Origin: JAWWPY01 sp963822825
Lineage (GTDB): Bacteria; Actinomycetota; Actinomycetes; Streptosporangiales; Streptosporangiaceae
NCBI GenBank assembly: GCA_963822825.1
Contig: CAWGIW010000005.1
Location: 62,001 to 126,000 of the forward strand
Length of the DNA stretch: 64,000 nucleotides
Direction: 5' to 3'
In this document: piece by piece, positions 46,477 through 54,438 of the stretch
How the letters are laid out: every line of letters begins with the position of its first letter
Position numbering within the stretch: the first letter of the stretch is position 1
Program-made: the position numbers and the translations under genes
Notes under the pieces: generated by a model
The model's database searches: none
What the model saw: the letters and a program-made list of their open reading frames with translations, nothing else
What the model was told of the DNA's origin: nothing

Positions 46477-47178
46477 TCAGGCAGTGAACACGCGGGCCCT
46501 GGTGGTCGAGGACGACCCGAACATCGTGGACCTGATCCGGTCGAACCTGGCCGTGCGCGGCTTCGACACCGTCGTGTCCACCGACGGCCTGCGTGCGCTG
46601 CGGCTCCTGGAGACCGAGGCGCCGGACATCGTCCTGCTCGACCTGATGCTGCCCGAGGTGGACGGCTTCGAGCTGTGCCGCCTGATCCGCGAGCGCTCGT
46701 CGGTGGCCATCATCGTGGTCTCCGCGCGCGGCGGCGAGCGGGACAAGGTGACCGCGCTGAACATGGGCGCGGACGACTACATGACCAAGCCGTTCAGCAT
46801 CGAGGAACTGCTGGCCCGGATCACCGCCACGCTGCGCCGGACCCGGCCCGCCGACGCGGCCCCGGACAGCGCGCCACCGGTCATCACCATCGGCGACGCT
46901 GGAGATGGACCTGGCCAGCCCAGCAGGTGACCAGGGCGGGCGTGGCCGTGCACCTGACCCCGACCGAGTTCGCGCTGCTGCGTGAGCTGGCCACCAACCG
47001 GGGCAAGCTGCTGACCCATGCCCACCTGCTGCGGCGGGTCTGGGGCCGCGGCTACGAGACCGAGACCGAGTACGTGCGCGTCTACATCCGCCGGCTCCGG
47101 GCGAAGCTGGAGTCGGACGACGGTGCTCCGCTGATCCTGACCCAGCCCAGGGCGGGCTACCGGATCGCAGCGGATTAA
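46469..47178 (+). CDS. OmpR-family response regulator (one frameshift)
   Basis: The receiver domain is ALVVEDDPNIVDLIRSNLAV, with phosphoacceptor Asp in DIVLLDLMLPEVDGFELC and Lys in GADDYMTKPFSIEELL. The winged-helix domain (VHLTPTEFALLRELATNRGK; RRVWGRGYETETEYVRVYIR; LTQPRAGYRIAAD) is in the next frame; an extra base near 46900 separates them. GTG 46469 overlaps the kinase stop by 8 bases, so the two are translationally coupled partners. Its probable target is the promoter at 47180-47400. Confidence 0.88.
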
Positions 47179-47246
47179 GGTCCAGCGGAGTGGCCCCAGA
47201 TACCCGAAGTGCGCCCAGTCCGAGACCAACATTCGTTAAACGTTGT

Positions 47247-47287
47247 TTATGAATTTTTCATAAGGTTACGTAGATGTTAACGCAACC
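47247..47287. promoter_or_regulatory. Operator-like dyad and GTTAACGC motif upstream of the sugar-binding protein
   Basis: The 225-bp gap before the substrate-binding protein is AT-rich. It contains a perfect inverted repeat TTATGAA-TTT-TTCATAA (47247-47263), a candidate response-regulator or repressor site, and GTTAACGCAACC (47276-47287). The latter nearly matches GTTAACGCTAACC upstream of the second CUT2 operon (61829-61841). A related GTTAAACGTTG lies at 47235-47245. Confidence 0.45.
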
Positions 47288-47403
47288 GTTTACCCGCAGC
47301 GCCCTACTGTTTGCACAGACAGGTTCCGGCCCTGCGGCTGACGGTCATGCTGACCTGGTCGATATGTCTTGACATGTCCCGCCCACAAGCGAGGTGGTTT
47401 ACT

Positions 47404-48615
47404 TTGTACTCACTCTCCAAGAGAGCTGGGCTGACGGCAGTGGCCGGCAGCGCAGCGCTCCTTATTGCTGCCTGCGGCAGCAGTGGCAGTTCGTCTCCGA
47501 GTTCTTCGGCTAGCCAGCGGCGGATCCGTACCGCAGCTCTCAGTGAGTTCGCTCAATAACACTTTCTCGGCCATGACGGCGCTCAAGCCACTGGCGGCAC
47601 GCGGCAAGGGCAACGTCGCGGTGATCCTGCCCGGACACCGTCTCCTCGACCCGTTACGTGGAGTTCGACGCGCCGTACCTGAAGAAGGCCTTCCGACGGC
47701 CGGGCTCAAGGCGTCGCAGTTCACCATCCAGAACGCCCTGGGCAGCGACGCCACGCAGTTCAGCGACGCCCAGACCGCCATCACCAAGGGCGCCACCGTG
47801 CTGGTCGTGGACCCGCTCGACTCGGGCGTCGGCGCGCACATCGAGTCCTACGCCAAGTCGCACGGCGTGGAGGTCATCGACTACGACCGGCTGACCCTGG
47901 GCGGCACCCGCAAGTACTACGTCAGCTTCAACAACGTCCAGGTCGGCACGCATGATCGGCCAGGGCCTGGTCAGCTGCGTCGCCGCCTGGAAGGTCAAGA
48001 CCCCGCAGGTCATCGTCATGAAGGGCGCGCCGACCGACAACAACGCGACGCTCTTCGCCCAGGGCTACGACGCGGTGCTGGCCCGCAGTTCACCTCGGGC
48101 TGGAAGGACGTCAGCAACCCGGCCGGGACCTGGGACCCGCCGACCGCGCTGAGTGAGTTCCAGCAGCAGTACACCGCGCACCCGAACATCAACGCCGCGC
48201 TGATCCCGAACGACGAGAACGGCGCGCCGATCATCCACTACCTGCAGAGCAAGGGCATCAAGGCCAAGACCTTCCCGACCACGGGCCAGGACGCCACGCT
48301 GACCGGGCTGCAGAACATCCTGGCCGGCTACCAGTGCGGCACCGTGTACAAGCCGATCTACCTGGAGGCCCAGGCCGCCGCGGCCCTGGCCATGTACGCC
48401 CGGGCCGGCGTCACGCCGCCGTCGCGGCCTGGTCAACGGGACCACCACGGACACGACGACCAACACCGCGGTTTCGTCGGTGCTGCTGACGCCGGAGTGG
48501 GTCACGACCGCCAACATGAACTAGACCGTCATCGCGGACAAGTTCGTGCCGGCCTCCCAGCTCTGCACGCGGCACGTACGCCGCGGCGTGCACGGCGGCC
48601 GGGATCTCGGGCTAA
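47404..48615 (+). CDS. CUT2 sugar ABC substrate-binding lipoprotein (multiple frame breaks, in-frame TAG)
   Basis: TTG 47404 preceded by GAGGTGG gives MYSLSKRAGLTAVAGSAALL and then IAAC, a lipoprotein signal with lipobox, and a Ser/Gly linker. The mature protein has periplasmic-binding fold blocks: LKPLAARGKGNVAVILP, GATVLVVDPLDSGVGAHIES, AALIPNDENGAPIIHYLQSK and PTTGQDATLTGLQNILAGYQ. Extra single bases (near 47518, 47632, 47685, 47951, 48425, 48570 and others) break the frame, and TAG at 48522-48524 stands where Gln or a similar residue is expected, about 30 codons before the natural end. It delivers a sugar to the adjacent permease. Confidence 0.8.
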
Positions 48616-48668
48616 GGAATGGAGTCGCATGACCAGCCGGGACACCAGCAGTGACGAGTAGCCCGGCA

Positions 48669-48709
48669 GGACGGAGCCCGGCCCGCGGATCGCGGGCCGG
48701 GCTCCGTCC
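48669..48709 (+). terminator. 19-bp perfect hairpin after the substrate-binding protein
   Basis: Arms 48669-48687 and 48691-48709 (GGACGGAGCC... and its exact complement) with a 3-base GAT loop. It lies between the binding-protein gene and the ATPase gene. Such intercistronic hairpins stabilise the abundant binding-protein mRNA and reduce downstream transcription. No T-run follows, so partial termination or RNA processing is more likely than full termination. Confidence 0.7.
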
Positions 48710-48738
48710 GGCGCCGGCCCAGGACAGCCACTGCCACC

Positions 48739-49579
48739 ATGGACGCGCCGCTGCTGCAGCTGCGCGGCATCGGCAAGAACTTCGGCCCGGTGTCGGCGCT
48801 CAGCGGAGTCGACCTCGACATCCCGGCCGGGGAGGTCACGGCCCTGGTCGGGGACAACGGGGCGGGCAAGTCCACCCTGATCAAGACGATCGCGGGGATC
48901 TGGGAGCCCTCCGCGGGGCAACATGATCTGGCAGGGCCGGCCGGTGCACTTCCGCGCGCCGACGAGATGCCACCGACGGCCGGGATCGCGACCGTCTACC
49001 AGGATCTGGCGCTCTGCGACAACCTGGACATCGTGCAGAACATGCTCCTCGGCCACGAGGTGCGGCGGCATCTGCTGCTGGACGAGGTGTCCATGGAGAA
49101 GACGGCCAAGCAGACGCTGAAGGACCTGCGGGTCGTCACGGTGCGCAACATCCGCCAGCTGGTCGGCTCGCTGTCCGGCGGCCAGCGGCAGTCGGTGGCG
49201 GTGGCCAAGGCCGTGATGCTGGACGCCAAGCTCGTCATCATGGACGAGCCGACGGCGGCGCTCGGGCGTTTCGCAGACCGCGCTGGTGCTCGATCTCATC
49301 AAGCGGCTGTCCGAGCGCGGCATCGCCGTCCTGCTGGTGTCGCACAACCTGACCGACGTGTTCCAGGTCGCGGACCGGCTCGCGGTCCTGTACCTGGGCC
49401 GGCTGGTCGCGGTCGGCCCCGCGTCCGACTACGACACCGCATCGGCAGTGGACCTGATGACCATCGGGTGTCTCGCACCGGACCCGCGGCGCGGACAGTC
49501 CTGCCCCCACCCCCGACAGCGGCCCGGAGGGCTGACCATTGGCATACCACGAACCCAGAATCCGAGCCGGGCGCGGTGA
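48739..49579 (+). CDS. CUT2 sugar ABC transporter ATPase (frame broken)
   Basis: A single nucleotide-binding domain: LQLRGIGKNFGPVSALSGVD, Walker A VTALVGDNGAGKSTLIKTIA, YQDLALCDNLDIVQNMLLGH, signature QLVGSLSGGQRQSVAVAKAV and Walker B AKLVIMDEPTAALG. The C-terminal part (LIKRLSERGIAVLLVSHNLT, VADRLAVLYLGRLVAVG) is in another frame after an indel near 49268. The segment at 48920-48980 is also shifted. It is much closer in sequence to the ATPase domain of the sensor kinase upstream (shared YQDLALCDNLD) than to generic ATPases, which suggests one was copied from the other. The stop overlaps the permease start as GTGA. Confidence 0.82.
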
Positions 49580-50869
49580 CCACCGAGAGCGCGCCGGACA
49601 CCTCAGCCGAAGATAATGTGATCGCGGCCGCGGGTCGCGATCGCCGGAGCTGGTGGCCGGATCGATCAGCGAGTACGTGCGGATCCTGCTCAAGCGGATT
49701 CGCAGCGGGGAGAGCGGCGCGCTGCCGGTCATCCTCGGCCTGATCGCGATCGTGCTGTTCTTCCAGATCAGGAGCTCGCTGTTCCTCTCCGCGGGCAACC
49801 TGGTCAACCTGATGACCCAGGCCGCGTTCATCATCACCCTGGGCATGGCCGAGGTGTTCGTGCTGCTGCTCGGGGAGATCGACCTGGCCGCCGGGTTCAC
49901 GGCGGCCTGCGGCGCCGTCATCGCCCTGTACATGGTGGCCAAGGGCTACCCATGGTGGCTGGCGGTCATCGTCACGCTGGTCGGTCACCGGCGCCTACGG
50001 GGCGCTGCAGGGCTTCATCATCACCCGCCTGCGATTGCCGTCCTTCGTGGTCACGCTGGCCGGCTTCCTCGGCCTGTCCGGCGTCCTGCTCTTCCTGATC
50101 AACGCCACCGGGAGCATCGGCAACGGTGGTGTCATCAGGCTGCAACAGCAATGTCATCAACGACATCGAGGAAGGCTGGCTCAACCCGACCGCCAGCTGG
50201 ATCGTGATGATCGTGCTCGTCGCCGTGACCGGCCTGATGATGTACATGCGGGACCGCCGCCGCCGCGTCAACGGGCTGGTCGCCCCGCCGCTCAGCATTA
50301 CCCTGCTGAAGATCGCGGTCATGGCGGTGGCTGGCGTCGTGGTGGTGCTGGTGGCCAACACCAACCGCGGCAGCCTCCTGCTGGCCGTGCGCGGGCTGCC
50401 CTGGGTGGTGCTGGTCGTCCTGGGCATCCTGGTGGTCTATACCGTCCTGCTCGGCCGGACCCGGTTCGGCCGCTACATCTACGCGATCGGCGGCAACGCG
50501 GAGGCGGCCCGGCGGGCCGGTATCAACACCAACCGGATCCGCGTGATGGCGTTCGCGCTGTGCGGTCTCACCGCCGGCCTCACCGGGATCATCTACTCGT
50601 CCTACCTCGGGTCGATCTCCAGCGGCGTCAACGGCGGCCAGAACGTGCTGAACGCCGTCGCCGCGGCGGTCATCGGCGGGACGAGCCTGTACGGCGGCCG
50701 CGGCAAGGCCATGGATGCCCTGCTCGGCGGCCTGGTCGTCGGCGTGATCGCCAACGGCCTGCAGCTGCTCGGCCTGTCCGCGTCGGCTCAGCTGATGTGG
50801 ACGGCGCTGGTGCTGGTCGCGGCCGTGACGGTGGACGCCCTGACCCGGCGGAACCGGGCGACCGTCTGA
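49576..50869 (+). CDS. CUT2 sugar ABC permease (frame broken)
   Basis: GTG 49576. XylH/RbsC-type permease: ISEYVRILLKRIRSGESGAL, helices ILGLIAIVLFFQIRSSLFLS and FIITLGMAEVFVLLLGEIDL (the conserved GEIDL block), SFVVTLAGFLGLSGVLLFLI, TRFGRYIYAIGGNAEAARRA and AVAAAVIGGTSLYGGRGKAM. About ten membrane helices. Indels near 49650, 49985 and 50140 split it into three frames. It partners the preceding ATPase and binding protein. Confidence 0.83.
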
Positions 50870-50884
50870 TCGCTCGGTAGTTGC

Positions 50885-51024
50885 GCCCAGCCTCGGTCGC
50901 CCAGCCTCGGTCGCCCAGCCTCGGTCGCCCAGCCTCGGTCGCCCAGCCTCGGTCGCCCAGCCTCGGTCGCCCAGCCTCGGTCGCCCAGCCTCGGTCGCCC
51001 AGCCTCGGTCGCCCAGCCTCGGTC
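50885..51024. repeat. Ten perfect tandem copies of a 14-bp unit
   Basis: Unit GCCCAGCCTCGGTC repeated ten times without change, with an eleventh degenerate copy running into the proA stop codon at 51027. It fills the space between the convergent permease and proA genes. There are no spacers, so it is not a CRISPR, and no inverted symmetry is present. Perfect identity of all copies points to recent slippage expansion. Confidence 0.9.
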
Positions 51025-51026
51025 GC

Positions 51027-52259
51027 TCAGCCTGGGGTGATGACGTACTGCCGCAGGCACAGGTCATGGAAGGTCACCGGCCCGCGGGGGCCTGGCACGT
51101 GATCGACGTTGATCCCGGTTTCCGGGACCCCGCGGAGCTTGAACCCGTCGAGCAGCCGGGTGCTCGCATTCCAGAACGCCCCGGTCCCCCGGTAGGCGGC
51201 CAGGAACACCCTGGCCGCCTCGGGGTCGGCCGTCACGATGGCGGCGGCGAGCCCCGAGGTGTGCGCGTTGGCCAGTTCGGCGGCCTCCGCCGGGCCCGCC
51301 GCGGGGGCCACGGTGACGGTGGCCTCGCGCTCGGCGTCCAGCGCCCACTCGTAGCCCAGCGGGTGGTCATGCGGCGGGAGCGAGGCGGCGACACCGACCG
51401 AGCGCAACGCCTCCTCCGCCACGGCCAGCATCTCCGGCCACACGTCGGAGCCCAGCAGCAGCAGGTTCAGCCGGTTGCAGACACCCAGCCGGTCCAGGCT
51501 CCCGGTGACGATCCGCGCCACTATGGCCGGATCGGCCGCGCGGTCCACGTACAGCACTCCGCCGCCGTCCGCGTGCGCGAGCGTGCGTACCCCGTGCCGG
51601 GCGGCCTCCGCGGCCAGCGTCCGGGTCGTCGGCCCGCTCCCGCGCAGGATCACCAGCGGAATCAGGCGGGGCTGGCGGACCAGTTCGAGCGCGCCCTGCC
51701 GGTCCGCGGTGCGGACCAGCTGCAAGGCGCCGGGATCGAGGCCGGCGCCGGCCGCCGCCGGGGTGATGACATGATCGAAGAGCGCCGCCGCGGATCGCAG
51801 CGCGGCTCCCCCGGTGCGCAGCACACCCGCGTTGCGGGACTTCAGCAGCTGCGACGCCACGTCCACGGTGACATTCGGCCGGGCTTCGAAATTCGCGCCC
51901 ACCACACCCACCGGCACCCGGCGCTCAGCCATCCGCAGCCCCCCGGGTAGCTCCCCCAGGGCGGTGGTCTCCGGCGGGAACTCGGCGTCGGCCAGCAGCC
52001 TGAGCTGGCGCGCCATGTCGGCCATCCGGGTCTCGTCGAGCCGCAGCCGGTCGATCACCCCGCTGGCCAGGCCTTCGGCCTCGGCCCCGGCCACGTCGGC
52101 GGCGTTGGCGCCGAGGATCTCGTCCGCCCGCTGGGTGAGCAGTTCCGCCATCGCGCGCAACGCGCCGTCAATGGCCCCGCCGGGCGCCGTGGCCAGGCTC
52201 GGTACTCCGTCTCGGGCTGATTCGCCGCAGGCGATCACTGCCTTTTCCGCGTCAGACAC
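51027..52259 (-). CDS. proA: Glutamate-5-semialdehyde dehydrogenase (gamma-glutamyl phosphate reductase)
   Basis: NADPH-dependent second step of proline synthesis. PVGVVGANFEARPNVTVDVA is the ProA signature, with the catalytic Cys in SLDRLGVCNRLNLLLLGS, and NASTRLLDGF near the end. The C-terminal segment (LRGVPETGINVDHVPGPRGP) departs from the standard ProA ending (GAEIGISTQKLHARGP), so this is a divergent member; a different aldehyde substrate cannot be excluded. GTG start. The stop lies in the degenerate last unit of the 14-bp tandem repeat. Confidence 0.82.
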   Translation of the reverse strand: MSDAEKAVIACGESARDGVPSLATAPGGAIDGALRAMAELLTQRADEILGANAADVAGAEAEGLASGVIDRLRLDETRMADMARQLRLLADAEFPPETTALGELPGGLRMAERRVPVGVVGANFEARPNVTVDVASQLLKSRNAGVLRTGGAALRSAAALFDHVITPAAAGAGLDPGALQLVRTADRQGALELVRQPRLIPLVILRGSGPTTRTLAAEAARHGVRTLAHADGGGVLYVDRAADPAIVARIVTGSLDRLGVCNRLNLLLLGSDVWPEMLAVAEEALRSVGVAASLPPHDHPLGYEWALDAEREATVTVAPAAGPAEAAELANAHTSGLAAAIVTADPEAARVFLAAYRGTGAFWNASTRLLDGFKLRGVPETGINVDHVPGPRGPVTFHDLCLRQYVITPG

Positions 52260-52320
52260 GGGACGAGCCTAATCGAGGTCGGGGCCCGCGCTGTCTCAGT
52301 CGCCCTACGGCCACCGTCAT

Positions 52321-53283
52321 CTAGGGCCACACCCAGTGGAAGCCGACCACCGCCCGCTCGACGGATCTCAGGTACCGGTGCACCGAGCACTGGCCGTCCA
52401 GGACGGCTTCCTCCTGTTCGATGACGCCGCCCTCCATCCCGTCCCAGGACGCCCACCAGATGGTGGCCAGCAGCCGGCCCGGATGAAACTCAACGCGCAT
52501 GTCGAAGTTCTCCAGGCGGCGCATCACCGCGCGCCGGTACTGGCACTCCTCGGCGGTCTCCGGCGCCCCGTGATAGTGGTACGTGGTCCAGTATTCGAGC
52601 GTGAGCGTTTCGCCCGCGGCGAGCGATCTGGCCAGCGGGATGTCCGTGCCGTAGAGGCCGTCCCCGATCTGGTACAGCGGGCCGGTCAGGTCCTTGCACC
52701 CCTGCCCCACCTCCAGGGTGAGGGCGTTCGTGTCGTAGATGTAGGGGATCCGGTCAAGTTCCTCGACGATCGACTCGATGACCTGCATGGTGCGCGTGCG
52801 GGTCGGCAAGCCGTGCGGCCCGACCTGATGATGGTCGTGCAGGGAGACCGTCTGGTGCTTGCGCGGGCCCAGGGTGGTCGCCACCTCGGCGGCGGGCCCG
52901 GGGGCCATCGCGCGCGGCCCGGACAGCACGCTGATCCGGCCCGAACCGCCCCACAACCGCCATAGGCGGTCCTCCTCCAGCCCGGAGAGCCCGAACGCCT
53001 CGATGAAGAGCGCCAGCGTGGCCCGGCTGAGCAGGCGCCCGGAGAGGGCCCGGCCGACGGTGTCCTTCAGCTGGCGCGGCAGCACATCAGCGTCGCCCGA
53101 CTCACGCGGGGCGTTCCAGAGGTGCTGCGCCAGCACCTCCGCCACGGCGAGATGGTTGATCCGGCCGGCCCTGACCCGCTCGGCGAACCGCTCCCACTGG
53201 GCCCGGTACCGGCCCTGGCGCAGCAGTAATTCACGGAGGTACTCGGCTGCGGCCTGCCGGCCGGCGAACTGCGAATCGCTCAC
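52321..53283 (-). CDS. Actinomycete protein of unknown function
   Basis: 320 residues, not recognised. The N-terminal 120 residues are helical (AAAEYLRELLLRQGRYRAQW, VAEVLAQHLWNAPRESGD, LKDTVGRALSGRLLSRATLA) and resemble a helix-turn-helix-like regulatory region. The C-terminal half is beta-rich with many aromatics (TLTLEYWTTYHYHGAPETAE, VEFHPGRLLATIWWASWDGM). A ligand-responsive regulator is possible but unsupported by a recognisable domain. It is followed on the same strand by proA. Confidence 0.6.
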   Translation of the reverse strand: MSDSQFAGRQAAAEYLRELLLRQGRYRAQWERFAERVRAGRINHLAVAEVLAQHLWNAPRESGDADVLPRQLKDTVGRALSGRLLSRATLALFIEAFGLSGLEEDRLWRLWGGSGRISVLSGPRAMAPGPAAEVATTLGPRKHQTVSLHDHHQVGPHGLPTRTRTMQVIESIVEELDRIPYIYDTNALTLEVGQGCKDLTGPLYQIGDGLYGTDIPLARSLAAGETLTLEYWTTYHYHGAPETAEECQYRRAVMRRLENFDMRVEFHPGRLLATIWWASWDGMEGGVIEQEEAVLDGQCSVHRYLRSVERAVVGFHWVWP

Positions 53284-53403
53284 GGCGCGCCCTATCGGTC
53301 GGGTGCGAACTTACTGCGACTTATGCGAGCTAGCCTACGAAACGCATCTTGCGAAGGGGAGGGGATCCGGCCGCTAGCGAGACTGCGCAAGGGGGGCCAG
53401 GGT

Positions 53404-53433
53404 GCGGGCCCGCCGCCCACGCGGCGGGCCCGC
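53404..53433 (-). terminator. 13-bp GC-rich hairpin downstream of the GNAT gene
   Basis: GCGGGCCCGCCGC and GCGGCGGGCCCGC form perfect arms around a CCAC loop, between the GNAT gene end (53547) and the unknown gene start (53283), all on the minus strand. It is likely a factor-independent terminator of the actinomycete type without a long T-run. The direct duplicate CCGCCTCATGG follows at 53431-53452. Confidence 0.6.
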
Positions 53434-53546
53434 CTCATGGACCCGCCTCATGGAGAGGTCCCGGGTGCCGCGCAGGGACCCGGGGCCGCACCCGCCGGGC
53501 GCCAAAAGAATTAGCAGCGCAACGAAAAACCGCCGCCGCGCCCGGC

Positions 53547-54404
53547 CTAGAACAGAACCGACATCAGCATGGCCGTCTCGGTAAAGCCCACCCGCCGGTA
53601 CACCGCCCGGGCGGGGGCGTTGAAATCGTTGACATACAGCGAAACGACCGGCGCCACCGAGCGCAGCGCCTCCTGCACCACCGCGGCCATCCCGGCCACC
53701 GCAAGCCCACGCCCCCGCAGCTCAGGCCGGACCCAGACCCCTTGCACCTGGCAGACCTGGGGGGTGACCGCCCCGATCTCCGCCTTGAACATCACCTGGC
53801 CGTTCTCGATCCGGGCCAAGGCGCGGCCCGCCCCGATCAGCTCACCCACCCGGGCCCGGTAACCGGACCCGCCGTCCGGGCCCAGCGGCGACACCCCGAC
53901 CTCTTCGGTGAACATGGCGATTGACGCGGGCAGCAGCACGCTCAGCTCGTCCGGGCGAACCCGGCGGACCAGCGGGTCAGCCGCGACGTGCGGCGGCTCC
54001 GAGATCGCCATCACCGGCTGCGCCTGCCTGATCTCTCGGGGCCGGCCCCAGTAGGGCCGGAGCAGATCCCACAGGTCCCTGATGGCGTCGGCCGGTCCCA
54101 CGATCGACGAGCAGCGCCGGCCCTGGAGCCGGGCGCGGCCGGCGAAGGCCGCGATGGCATCGGGTGTCGCGGCCACGGGGACGAGGTTCGCACCCGCGTA
54201 GCACAGCGAGGTCAGCCGGCCGCCCGGCGCGAATCCCCACATCTGGCCGCCGAGGCGTACCGGGTCGAGACCGGCCTCGTGGACCCGGGAACTGACGAAG
54301 ACGTTCACCACCGGGTCTTGCTCGCACAGGGCAAGCACGTCTTCGCGGTCACGGTCATTCAGCAGGCGCAGCGATGATGACCGCAACGCCTTGGTGCGCA
54401 GCAC
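53547..54404 (-). CDS. DUF4081/GNAT N-acetyltransferase
   Basis: 285 residues. The N-terminal DUF4081 domain (LLNDRDREDVLALCEQDPVV to about 140) precedes a GNAT domain with CQVQGVWVRPELRGRGLAVA and the end VSLYVNDFNAPARAVYRRVG. Orthologues lie next to ispG in many actinomycetes; here ispG is about 8.7 kb away, with other genes inserted between. Its acetyl acceptor is unknown. Confidence 0.85.
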   Translation of the reverse strand: MLRTKALRSSSLRLLNDRDREDVLALCEQDPVVNVFVSSRVHEAGLDPVRLGGQMWGFAPGGRLTSLCYAGANLVPVAATPDAIAAFAGRARLQGRRCSSIVGPADAIRDLWDLLRPYWGRPREIRQAQPVMAISEPPHVAADPLVRRVRPDELSVLLPASIAMFTEEVGVSPLGPDGGSGYRARVGELIGAGRALARIENGQVMFKAEIGAVTPQVCQVQGVWVRPELRGRGLAVAGMAAVVQEALRSVAPVVSLYVNDFNAPARAVYRRVGFTETAMLMSVLF

Positions 54405-54438
54405 CCTCCCAGACTATCGGCATGTCGCCGTCTGCGGG

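Noticed and set aside
50885..51024. CRISPR array
   Set aside because: The 14-bp units are directly adjacent without spacers, and no cas genes are present.
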